DNA of 5,634 bases from an uncultured Coleofasciculus sp. Its GTDB lineage: Bacteria > Cyanobacteriota > Cyanobacteriia > Cyanobacteriales > Coleofasciculaceae. Location of the stretch: NCBI GenBank assembly GCA_902805485.1, contig CADCTM010000947.1, positions 368 through 6,001 on the forward strand, read 5' to 3'. Each line of letters starts with the position of its first letter. The first letter of the stretch is position 1. The translations under genes were made by a program, and so were the position numbers. Under the pieces are notes generated by a model. That model searched no databases and was not told the DNA's origin. It saw nothing but the letters and a program-made list of their open reading frames with translations. This document shows positions 1-4,898 of the stretch, piece by piece.

Positions 1-25
1 AGCCTTTATCAACAAACCTTAATTA

Positions 26-703
26 TTACTGGCTAGGCTTGGGACCAAACTGGCGTTTTCCTGGTGGAACTACCCAAAGCGCACAATTGCCATACTTGAT
101 GGGCCGTTTCTCATAGCCAGTTACTGCCAGGCTTTCATTTCCTACCCCCTGCCCTGCGATGCACTCACTGAGGTTCGGTTGATTCCACTCAATCAAATTG
201 TGCGCTAGCTGGCCTTCCTGACTGACGGCCCATCGCAAACTCTCCCACTGCTCCAAGCTGAGCTGGCGCGGGCCTGCCGGGGCCAACTCTCCCATTGCTG
301 CTTTGTGGAACGTCCAGCCCGTTAATCCTCCTAGGCCAAACAGCATCAGTGCGACAATTGCCACTGGCGTCAGTAGCTCCTTGAGATACTTGCCCCTCAG
401 CTTAGACCCAGCATTCTCAATCAGGCTATTAGCCTGGGCCTCAACTGCCGCTAAGTGCTTTTGAGAAGCAACCTTCAGGGCTGCTGCCAAATCCTGGTGT
501 AGCTTATCCCGTTCCTGCTGAGCCAGGACCAAAACTTCCCCCATATCCTGCTTTATCTGTGTACGTTGAGAAGTCGTGAACTGCCTCAGCTCCGTGACTT
601 GATCTTTGACTCCAGAAACCAATTGGCTACCCGTTGCCTCCACTCCCTGGAGGTAGCCCTTGATGTCAGCTTTCTGGTCATCAAGCCAGGGTATGTCAAT
701 CAT
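26..703 (-). CDS. DUF6753-like membrane/coiled-coil protein, 5'-truncated by the IS
   Basis: Reading from the first ATG (703-701) gives about 225 residues ending in TAA at 26-28. Residues 1-110 are charged and helical, rich in Q, K, E and A, as in a coiled coil. Residues about 111-132 form one clear membrane segment (PVAIVALMLFGLGGLTGW). The C-terminal part carries SLRWAVSQEGQLAHNLIEWNQ and, near the end, CALWVVPPGKR. From memory this layout (helical region, one membrane helix, then W-A-x-S-x-E-G-x-x-A and a terminal W-x-x-P-P) matches cyanobacterial plasmid proteins annotated DUF6753. Full-length members have an extra N-terminal domain, which is absent here. The reading frame stays open upstream through a TTG at 757, but those codons lie inside the IS256 end, so they are not native. 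No Shine-Dalgarno was seen before the ATG, which suggests a remnant. Function unknown. Confidence 0.65.
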   Translation of the reverse strand: MIDIPWLDDQKADIKGYLQGVEATGSQLVSGVKDQVTELRQFTTSQRTQIKQDMGEVLVLAQQERDKLHQDLAAALKVASQKHLAAVEAQANSLIENAGSKLRGKYLKELLTPVAIVALMLFGLGGLTGWTFHKAAMGELAPAGPRQLSLEQWESLRWAVSQEGQLAHNLIEWNQPNLSECIAGQGVGNESLAVTGYEKRPIKYGNCALWVVPPGKRQFGPKPSQ

Positions 704-715
704 TTTGTGTAAGCG
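693..715. repeat. IS256 left inverted repeat
   Basis: On the plus strand 704-715 reads TTTGTGTAAGCG, identical to the reverse complement of 2031-2042. Extending outward to 693 gives 18 of 23 matches. The ATG used for the truncated gene (703-701) lies within this repeat, so that gene starts on IS sequence. Confidence 0.7.
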
Positions 716-722
716 CGAGAAG

Positions 723-1996
723 TCAATGAGGGAAGCGCTCTGGGAACTCAATGGCAAAGCGATTCAGAGCAGTCCTCCAATCCTTAATGGGCATAGTCGA
801 CTTCTTGGCAATATTCCGTAGAGCCAAGTAAAGCAACTTGAGTACGGCATCATCATCCGGAAATGAGCCCTTTGTTTTGAGTACCTTTCTGAGGGAGCGG
901 TTGAGCGACTCAATTGCATTAGTGGTGTAGACCACCCGGCGGACATCAGCTGGATAAGCAAAAAAAGGAATAATCTGCTCCCAAAGCCTGAACCACAGTT
1001 TGCTGATGGTGGGGTAGTGGTTGTCCCACTTCTGGGCAAAGGCAGTGAGCGCATCTTCTGCCTGCTCAAGGGTACTCGCTTGGTAGATACTCTTGAGGTC
1101 AGCGGCCACCTGGCGCTGTTGCTTCCAGGGGACATACTTGAGGGAATTGCGGACCAGGTGAACAATGCACAACTGCACCTGAGTCTGAGGGTAAACGGCT
1201 GCATAGAGCTTCGCTCCGCCACAGGCGTACGCCTCGGGAAATCCAGTCAGTCCATCAACACAAGCAATCAAGATATCCTGGACCCCCCGGTTCTTCAGTT
1301 CGGTAAGAATGCCTAACCAAAACTTGGCTCCCTCGCTTTGAGCAATCCATAGTCCTAGCAGTTCCTTTTGACCTGACAAGTTTACTCCTAAGACTAAGTA
1401 GACCGCCTTGTTACCCGATTCTGCTCACGAACTTTGACGATGAGGGCATCCAACCACACGATGGGGTAGAGGGTCTCTAGGGGACGCGCCTGCCATTGTC
1501 TAACTTCCTCAATCACAACGTCGGTGACCTCGCTGATCAGGGGGGCAGAAACTTCTACACCATAGAGGTCCTGCAGATGCGCTTGAATATCTCGGGTACT
1601 GCAACCCCGGGCATAGAGGGCGATGACTTTCTCTTCTAATCCAGCCAGACGCCGCTGGGCTTTGGCGACTAACACCGGTTCAAAGGTGCTCCGACGATCT
1701 CGAGGGACTTGAATCGGTAGTTGCCCTAAGTCCCCCTGAATCGTCTTCGCACAGTAGCCGTTGCGGCTGTTGCGCATGGCTGCCTCAGCTTGGGCTGGGG
1801 GTTCATCCTTAATCTCCTGCTGCTCTTGCTCCAGGTGATGGCTCAGTTCTGCTTGCAGGGCTCGCTCCACTAAGCGTTTGCTCAGTTGTTTAAGCAGGCC
1901 ATCTTTGCCCAGGATGGCTTCAGGGCCTTGGTAGTCTTCGAGTAACTCATCAAGCAGTTCATCGGTGCGGGTTTTGGCAATCTTTCTTCTGGGCAT
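723..1996 (-). pseudogene. IS256-family transposase, broken by a frameshift
   Basis: DDE transposase split into two frames. The N-terminal part runs from ATG at 1996 to TAG at 1394-1396 (200 aa). It contains a family-typical NGYCAKTIQGDLG and IQVPRDR region, then YPIVWLDALIVKVREQNRV with the first catalytic Asp at residue 183. The C-terminal part continues in another frame (AAC-AAG-GCG from 1412) to TGA at 723-725. It carries ACVDGLTGFPEA (second Asp) and YTTNAIESLNRSLRK (catalytic Glu). All three catalytic residues survive, but on different fragments. The junction at 1410-1414 lacks one base (or 3n+1) compared with a continuous RV-NKAVYLVLGVN reading. The ATG at 1996 is preferred over an upstream in-frame TTG because it has a good ribosome site and starts MPRRK. 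Programmed frameshifting is not usual in IS256 elements, so mutation or sequencing error is more likely. Confidence 0.85.
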
Positions 1997-2002
1997 GGCG
2001 GT

Positions 2003-2008
2003 CTCCTT
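2003..2008 (-). promoter_or_regulatory. Shine-Dalgarno of the IS256 transposase
   Basis: On the minus strand AAGGAG lies 6 nt before the ATG at 1996. This decides the start over the in-frame TTG at about 2041, which falls inside the inverted repeat. Confidence 0.7.
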
Positions 2009-2030
2009 AGAGGTTTTAGCTACTTTAGAC

Positions 2031-2053
2031 CGCTTACACAAATAAATTTACAC
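2031..2053. repeat. IS256 right inverted repeat
   Basis: The reverse complement of this stretch ends in TTTGTGTAAGCG, matching the left end at 704-715. Eighteen of 23 positions match over the whole repeat. It lies 35 bp outside the transposase ATG, as expected for the transposase-proximal end. Confidence 0.7.
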
Positions 2054-2128
2054 TCTCAGATGTGACTATCTAGAAGCCGTATAGCGAGAGGTTTCTACAA
2101 AAAGTGGGCACACTAAACATAATTACCT

Positions 2129-2218
2129 ATGTCCACCACCCTTCAAACCCTTACACAGCAACATTTCCAGTGGTACGCATCCTCAGAGGCTTTTCAACAA
2201 AACCTCGACAGGCCTTAA
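2129..2218 (+). CDS. possible 29-aa ORF or gene remnant
   Basis: ATG to TAA encodes 29 residues starting MSTTLQTLTQQHFQWYASSE. The composition is protein-like, but there is no Shine-Dalgarno and no neighbouring continuation in any frame. It lies just outside the IS256 right end, so it may be the start of a gene cut short by an old deletion. It may also be chance. Confidence 0.2.
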   Translation: MSTTLQTLTQQHFQWYASSEAFQQNLDRP

Positions 2219-2241
2219 AACCTCCCCCACATTCTTAAAGT

Positions 2242-2255
2242 TTGGAAGTGTCCAA
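2242..2255. promoter_or_regulatory. 14-bp palindrome, possible operator
   Basis: TTGGA-AGTG-TCCAA is a perfect 5-bp inverted repeat around 4 nt. It lies about 170 bp upstream of the small-gene cluster. It is followed by ATGGATAGCCTATG, which could include a weak -10 element. An operator or small hairpin is plausible, but a match of this size can also arise by chance. Confidence 0.3.
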
Positions 2256-2350
2256 CCCCAAAATGGATAGCCTATGCCCCCACCTTTTTGTTTTTGTGCA
2301 CAGGCCGCGCGAGACGAAGCCCGAAGGCCCCTCTTCAACCACAAACTTCA

Positions 2351-2377
2351 CGGGTTTGGACGGGTTACCAAAACCCG
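2351..2377 (+). promoter_or_regulatory. leader hairpin upstream of the small-gene cluster
   Basis: CGGGTTT (2351-2357) pairs perfectly with AAACCCG (2371-2377). A further GG/CC pair is separated by one bulged A, leaving an 8-nt loop. The 5' arm and loop also form two adjacent similar decamers, CGGGTTTGGA and CGGGTTACCA. The hairpin ends 33 nt before the AAGGAG ribosome site, and no U-tract follows, so it is not a classic terminator. It could be an operator or a 5'-UTR structure. Confidence 0.4.
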
Positions 2378-2387
2378 GACATAACCC

Positions 2388-2403
2388 CACCAAACCACCA
2401 AAC
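2388..2403 (+). repeat. tandem CACCAAAC x2 in the leader
   Basis: Two perfect adjacent copies of the octamer CACCAAAC occupy 2388-2395 and 2396-2403, directly before the ribosome binding site. This could be a protein-binding direct repeat. The purpose is unknown. Confidence 0.4.
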
Positions 2404-2410
2404 CATTTCT

Positions 2411-2416
2411 AAGGAG
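2411..2416 (+). promoter_or_regulatory. Shine-Dalgarno for the 2428 gene
   Basis: AAGGAG lies 11 nt before ATG 2428. An intervening ATG-TAA (2418-2423) sits only 1 nt after this site, too close to be its normal start. The 2428 start is therefore preferred. Confidence 0.5.
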
Positions 2417-2427
2417 AATGTAAGGCA

Positions 2428-2655
2428 ATGACGAATAACAGAACACCAGGCAACTGGTTATACGACCTAGGTGACTACCCCAACTGGAACCCTAGAACTG
2501 GGAAGATGGCTGCACTACCACCCCTAACGATGCCTGCATACTGTGTCGCAACGTCTAGATGGGCCGACACGGGGGATGTGAGACTAAGACGATGGCTAAA
2601 CGTAGTGCAACAGATGTTGAAAGAAGGCTTTAGGTTTGCACTACCACGGGATTAA
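2428..2655 (+). CDS. unknown small protein, 75 aa, first of the cluster
   Basis: Starts MTNNRTPGNWLYDLGDYPNW and ends GFRFALPRD at TAA 2653-2655. No signal peptide or membrane segment is visible. It is rich in W, Y and R. Its central part, MPAYCVATSRWADTGD followed by RRWLNVVQQMLK, lines up loosely with the MPNAFSFYTFCQAIRLCHTGD and GKWLFGAMEVLR region of the 158-aa gene downstream. It may therefore be a short, diverged member of the same unknown family (inference from visual alignment). The stop is followed at once by ATG and a further 36 in-frame codons, so it could be the front half of a gene broken by a nonsense mutation. I do not recognise the family. Confidence 0.6.
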   Translation: MTNNRTPGNWLYDLGDYPNWNPRTGKMAALPPLTMPAYCVATSRWADTGDVRLRRWLNVVQQMLKEGFRFALPRD

Positions 2656-2766
2656 ATGGATGCTGAAATGTGGAAATGCTTAGGGGGCATCACCCAGGAT
2701 ATGCTGAACGACCTAGCCGACCGTGATGGCATCCACCTTTCAGAAAGCAAAGTTACTTATCAGTGA
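2656..2766 (+). CDS. 36-aa ORF, in-frame continuation after the stop
   Basis: Begins at the ATG touching the previous stop (TAAATG) and ends at TGA 2764-2766. The peptide starts MDAEMWKCLGGITQDMLNDL, looks helical and acidic, and continues DRDGIHLSES. It has no ribosome site of its own. It would need termination-reinitiation or stop readthrough, or it is the cut-off tail of the upstream gene, since both lie in the same frame. It ends 25 nt before the next gene. Confidence 0.4.
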   Translation: MDAEMWKCLGGITQDMLNDLADRDGIHLSESKVTYQ

Positions 2767-2791
2767 CACTACTTAATCAGGAGAACCACCA

Positions 2792-3268
2792 ATGGACAAT
2801 AATACACTACCTCACCCACGGCAACTAGACCTACCAGCCGTTGACTGTGAACCAACCCTAGAAAACCTGTATGTCACATATGAATTCGTAAGCCCAGCTA
2901 CTGGGATGCCCAATGCTTTCTCCTTCTACACCTTCTGCCAGGCCATTAGGCTGTGCCACACAGGTGATGGAACTGAAACCCTAGGCAAATGGTTATTTGG
3001 TGCAATGGAAGTGCTGAGGCATAACCAGGCACATCCTGAAGATGAACTGTTTGATATTTCCGAAATGCCGAACATTGATGATGTGCTGCTTTTGTCTGAA
3101 TGGAAGAATGAGGCTGATGCAGCCATTATGAATTATTGGACAACCTACGTTGCCACCTTCGATGCGAAGCTACCTGATGACTTTATGCCAGACATCAGGA
3201 AGATGCTGCACTACTTCTTTCTGAAGCTGGTGATGGGTGATAAATACATAGCACCAAACGTGCTTTGA
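2792..3268 (+). CDS. unknown 158-aa protein, FYTFCQAxRLC family
   Basis: ATG 2792 is preceded by AGGAG (2779-2783) with 8-nt spacing, a good start. The protein is soluble, acidic and mostly helical by composition, with no signal peptide or membrane helix. Landmarks: TLENLYVTYEF (22-32), ATGMPNAF (36-43), FYTFCQAIRLC (45-55), KWLFGAMEVLR (66-76), LFDISEMP (86-93), SEWKNEAD (102-109), and a C-terminal aromatic/hydrophobic stretch MLHYFFLKLVM (138-148). The same order of landmarks recurs in the next gene, which makes the pair tandem paralogues. The gene is on the same strand as the two small ORFs before it and ends 3 nt before the ATG of its paralogue, so they are probably one transcript. I do not recognise the family and assign no function. 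Confidence 0.75.
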   Translation: MDNNTLPHPRQLDLPAVDCEPTLENLYVTYEFVSPATGMPNAFSFYTFCQAIRLCHTGDGTETLGKWLFGAMEVLRHNQAHPEDELFDISEMPNIDDVLLLSEWKNEADAAIMNYWTTYVATFDAKLPDDFMPDIRKMLHYFFLKLVMGDKYIAPNVL

Positions 3269-3271
3269 GAA

Positions 3272-3669
3272 ATGGAAAATACCGCAAATGCTTCTTATAG
3301 CCTGGAAGTCCTACTACCTGACCACACCTTAGTGCTGAAACGGGTATGCCTGTGGAACTTTACTTCTATACCTTCTGTCAGGCTGCGAGGTTGTGCGGTA
3401 TGGGGCAGGCCCCAAAGCTTCTGGATAAGTGGTTGATGGCTGCCTGTGTGGTTCTAAGGCAGCACCACAGCAGTGACGAAGGGCTTCTAGAAATATCAAC
3501 TGTACACCGTGAAAATGTACCAGTACTTCGGCAGTGGAGAGAAGAAGCACTGAGGGCGGTTGAAAGCTATATGCCAACCATCGGCAAAGGGAAGGCATTT
3601 CGCATCGTTGCTAGCCTAAACCTCTACTATTTCCTACTTATTTCTAAAAGCGGCAGGAAACGGTCGTAA
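3272..3669 (+). pseudogene. paralogue of the 158-aa gene, frameshifted near its 5' end
   Basis: The long open part, from ATG 3346 to TAA 3667-3669 (107 aa), carries MPVELYFYTFCQAARLC, KWLMAACVVLRQ, LLEISTVH, RQWREEALRAV and a terminal LNLYYFLLISK. These match the 158-aa protein landmark for landmark. Similarity continues upstream of 3346 in the same frame (LSAETG against VSPATG) until a TGA at 3319-3321. There it moves to another frame that starts at ATG 3272, with MENTA and SLEVL against MDNNT and TLENL of the paralogue. The two halves are off by one base, so the gene has lost its frame between about 3308 and 3330 by mutation or sequencing error. If intact it would start 3 nt after the previous stop, consistent with translational coupling. 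The ATG at 3346 has no ribosome site, so it is unlikely to be the native start. Confidence 0.65.
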
Positions 3670-3886
3670 TTGTGGTAAAAACTTTCGAATGGTCAATAAA
3701 CATATATAGAACATCGACACCCCCCTACGACTTCCCAACTTCCTAACCTACCAGGTGCCCTACCAGACAACACAAAGCGTCAGTCGTGCCTAGTTTGCTT
3801 ACTTAGACTGGCCCGACCTCATAACTAGATCTATGGCCCTCCTCATTGTTTTTGTGTCACCACTACATTGGTAATGACGGGGGCCT

Positions 3887-3966
3887 GGTGTCTTCTACAA
3901 CTACAGCACACATTGTTGAAGAAGGGGCAGGGGTAGGCAATAGGCAGGCATCTTTTTGAAGACACC
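3887..3966 (+). repeat. 9-bp inverted repeat GGTGTCTTC / GAAGACACC
   Basis: The arms 3887-3895 and 3958-3966 are perfect complements. The 3' arm is shared with the next inverted repeat (3961-3968 with 3999-4006), so in RNA the two helices would exclude each other. Confidence 0.4.
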
Positions 3967-4006
3967 GTCTCGCACTGCTACCGCATCACCTCGACTGCAC
4001 GGTGTC
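3961..4006 (+). repeat. 8-bp inverted repeat GACACCGT / ACGGTGTC
   Basis: The arms 3961-3968 and 3999-4006 are perfect complements around a 30-nt loop. The helix ends 5 nt before AGGAGG (4012-4017) and competes with the upstream helix for 3961-3966. This arrangement resembles a regulatory switch, but only base pairing supports it. Confidence 0.4.
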
Positions 4007-4030
4007 ATACTAGGAGGCACAACCATAAGG

Positions 4031-4087
4031 ATGAGGATGAGGGTCATCAGCAGCATCCCAAAGCCCCAGAGGTCGGGTCTGTCCTAG
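4031..4087 (+). CDS. possible 18-aa ORF after AGGAGG
   Basis: A strong Shine-Dalgarno AGGAGG (4012-4017) lies 13 nt before ATG 4031. A second in-frame ATG is at 4037. The peptide MRMRVISSIPKPQRSGLS ends at TAG 4085-4087. It could be a leader peptide or the start of a decayed gene. The long spacing and short length keep confidence low. Confidence 0.2.
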   Translation: MRMRVISSIPKPQRSGLS

Positions 4088-4409
4088 CAGACAAATGCAA
4101 CACGACCAACCCTCAGTCCAACGTCAGGCCAGAGGGTGAGGGACGTGTCTCTACTAGTCCTCACTTAGTCCCGACACTTAGGGACACAGGCTAGAAGCTA
4201 GGCACACAACCAACTATAAGTGCATTGGTTAGTTGCCAATCAGAAGGTCAAACTTGACTATGCCACTAAGAGCGATGCCCGGCTCTGTCAGCTGCAACGA
4301 ATTGCTAGGCTGCTTCTCACGGGGATAGCTTCCGTAGGGGCTGATGTTACTGCTGCGTGCATTACGGTTGGGGGTGTCGGAGGCATACAGATACGACCGC
4401 CAGCCTCGA

Positions 4410-4886
4410 TCAGGTGCCAGGTCGGTTGGGAGACCAATAACCGCTCTCCGTGTCTGTCAGAGGGGGCGATCTCCGCGCGGAGCCGCGTCGATCGACAAGA
4501 GAAAATTGACCATCAACTGACCGGCTGAGCCAAATCTCGAGTAGCGACAAGTAGATGTCTGATTCGAAGATTTCCTCAATCCATATGGCGATGTGCTTTG
4601 CCCGGACTCGATCCTGCGCATCGTGCGGTGAGTAGGAGATGTCTGGGATGTTATGCTCATCTAGCTGCTTGAAGTACTCCGCAAGAAGATCCAACTTTAA
4701 TGTGACACGAACCATTCGATCTGCATCATGCAGATCGAATGTGCCAGACTTAGGCTCCAGACTGGAGATCCGGTACCGACGCCCAAGAATTTCACAAATG
4801 CCGTTGAAAAACACCTCTCCGTCAGTCATATCGTTACTGCTCGCAGATCCTTCTACTGGGATAGACAGTGATAACACGGCCGTCAT
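4410..4886 (-). CDS. acidic partner protein, putative immunity protein of the exported toxin candidate
   Basis: 158 aa, no signal peptide or membrane segment, rich in D and E over the first 130 residues, mixed helix and strand. Landmarks: GEVFFNGICEILGRRYRI (23-40), FDLHDADRMVRVTLKLDLL (50-68), AIWIEEIFESDIYLSLLEIWL (about 99-119). It starts 12 nt after the stop of the exported protein gene on the same strand, so the two are almost certainly cotranscribed. A small acidic cytoplasmic protein directly downstream of a small exported protein is the usual order for toxin and immunity genes; the role is inferred from this context only. The last 25-30 residues (DRRGSARRSPPLTDTES onward) differ in composition and may be a read-through extension, since GC-rich palindromes occur there. 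The ribosome site is weak (AGGA about 16 nt upstream), fitting translational coupling. A second Met at residue 20 (codon at 4829) is a possible start. Confidence 0.65.
   Translation of the reverse strand: MTAVLSLSIPVEGSASSNDMTDGEVFFNGICEILGRRYRISSLEPKSGTFDLHDADRMVRVTLKLDLLAEYFKQLDEHNIPDISYSPHDAQDRVRAKHIAIWIEEIFESDIYLSLLEIWLSRSVDGQFSLVDRRGSARRSPPLTDTESGYWSPNRPGT
4471..4482. repeat. 12-bp perfect palindrome CTCCGCGCGGAG
   Basis: Self-complementary over all 12 bases and located inside the 3' end of the acidic protein gene. A second palindrome, GTCGATCGAC, follows at 4487-4496. Together they make a GC-rich patch that could form a hairpin or mark a recombined junction. Confidence 0.5.
4487..4496. 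repeat. 10-bp palindrome GTCGATCGAC
   Basis: Perfectly self-complementary with a CGATCG core, 4 bp from the CTCCGCGCGGAG palindrome. It is not the HIP1 octamer, because the flanking bases are T and A rather than G and C. Confidence 0.45.
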
Positions 4887-4898
4887 TGGCGCTGTAGA

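Larger units (their letters stand above)
693..2053 (-). mobile_element. IS256-family insertion sequence, frameshifted
   Basis: An element of about 1.36 kb, bounded by imperfect inverted repeats at 693-715 and 2031-2053, with one transposase gene filling it on the minus strand. The transposase is clearly IS256 family (LDALIVKV, CVDGLTGFPEA and TTNAIESLNR motifs). The outer edges are uncertain by several bases because the ends match perfectly only over the inner 12 bp. IS256 elements usually make 8-9 bp target duplications, but the bases outside the two ends do not match. The single-base frameshift makes it unlikely to be autonomous. Confidence 0.85.
3812..4077 (+). repeat. long-range inverted repeat enclosing a possible structured RNA
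   Basis: CCCGACCTC (3812-3820) is the exact reverse complement of GAGGTCGGG (4069-4077). Extending outward, 15 of 19 positions are complementary without gaps. About 250 nt lie between the arms, containing two further perfect inverted repeats. Such nesting could form a closing stem, but spacing this wide makes chance pairing possible. Confidence 0.35.
3670..4409. other. 740-bp gene-poor segment rich in inverted repeats
   Basis: No convincing gene was found on either strand, only very short ORFs. It contains many inverted repeats. Examples are 3812-3820 with 4069-4077, 3887-3895 with 3958-3966, 3961-3968 with 3999-4006, ACCCTC 4109-4114 with GAGGGT 4132-4137, and GTCCC 4168-4172 with GGGAC 4181-4185. 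Another possible RNA stem is 4145-4152 with 4180-4187, including one G-U pair. It lies between the convergent ends of the plus-strand cluster and the minus-strand operon. It could hold a structured RNA, a plasmid control locus or simply decayed DNA. No iterons, tRNA or clear intrinsic terminator with a U-tract was seen. Confidence 0.5.

Noticed and set aside
704..757. Upstream TTG start adding 18 residues to the truncated gene
   Set aside because: These codons lie inside the IS256 end and overlap the transposase 3' end, so they are not native coding sequence.
764..1316. Open frames of 99 and 152 codons across the transposase
   Set aside because: They are antisense or out-of-frame shadows of the IS256 transposase, whose motifs are unmistakable in the main frame.
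2926..3126. 66-codon antisense frame in the 158-aa gene
   Set aside because: A shadow, Ser-rich, in antisense of a gene with a good ribosome site.
3329..3598. 89-codon open frame antisense to the second paralogue
   Set aside because: The plus strand carries clear similarity to the 158-aa protein; the antisense frame has none.
3833..3936. Two overlapping tiny ORFs joined by TAATG (13 and 20 codons)
   Set aside because: The overlap looks like translational coupling, but there is no ribosome site and the lengths are within chance. The inverted repeat arm at 3887-3895 explains part of the sequence.
4220..4528. 102-codon open frame on the plus strand
   Set aside because: It overlaps the acidic partner gene on the other strand, has no ribosome site and no recognisable motif. 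The minus-strand gene has operon context and better protein character.
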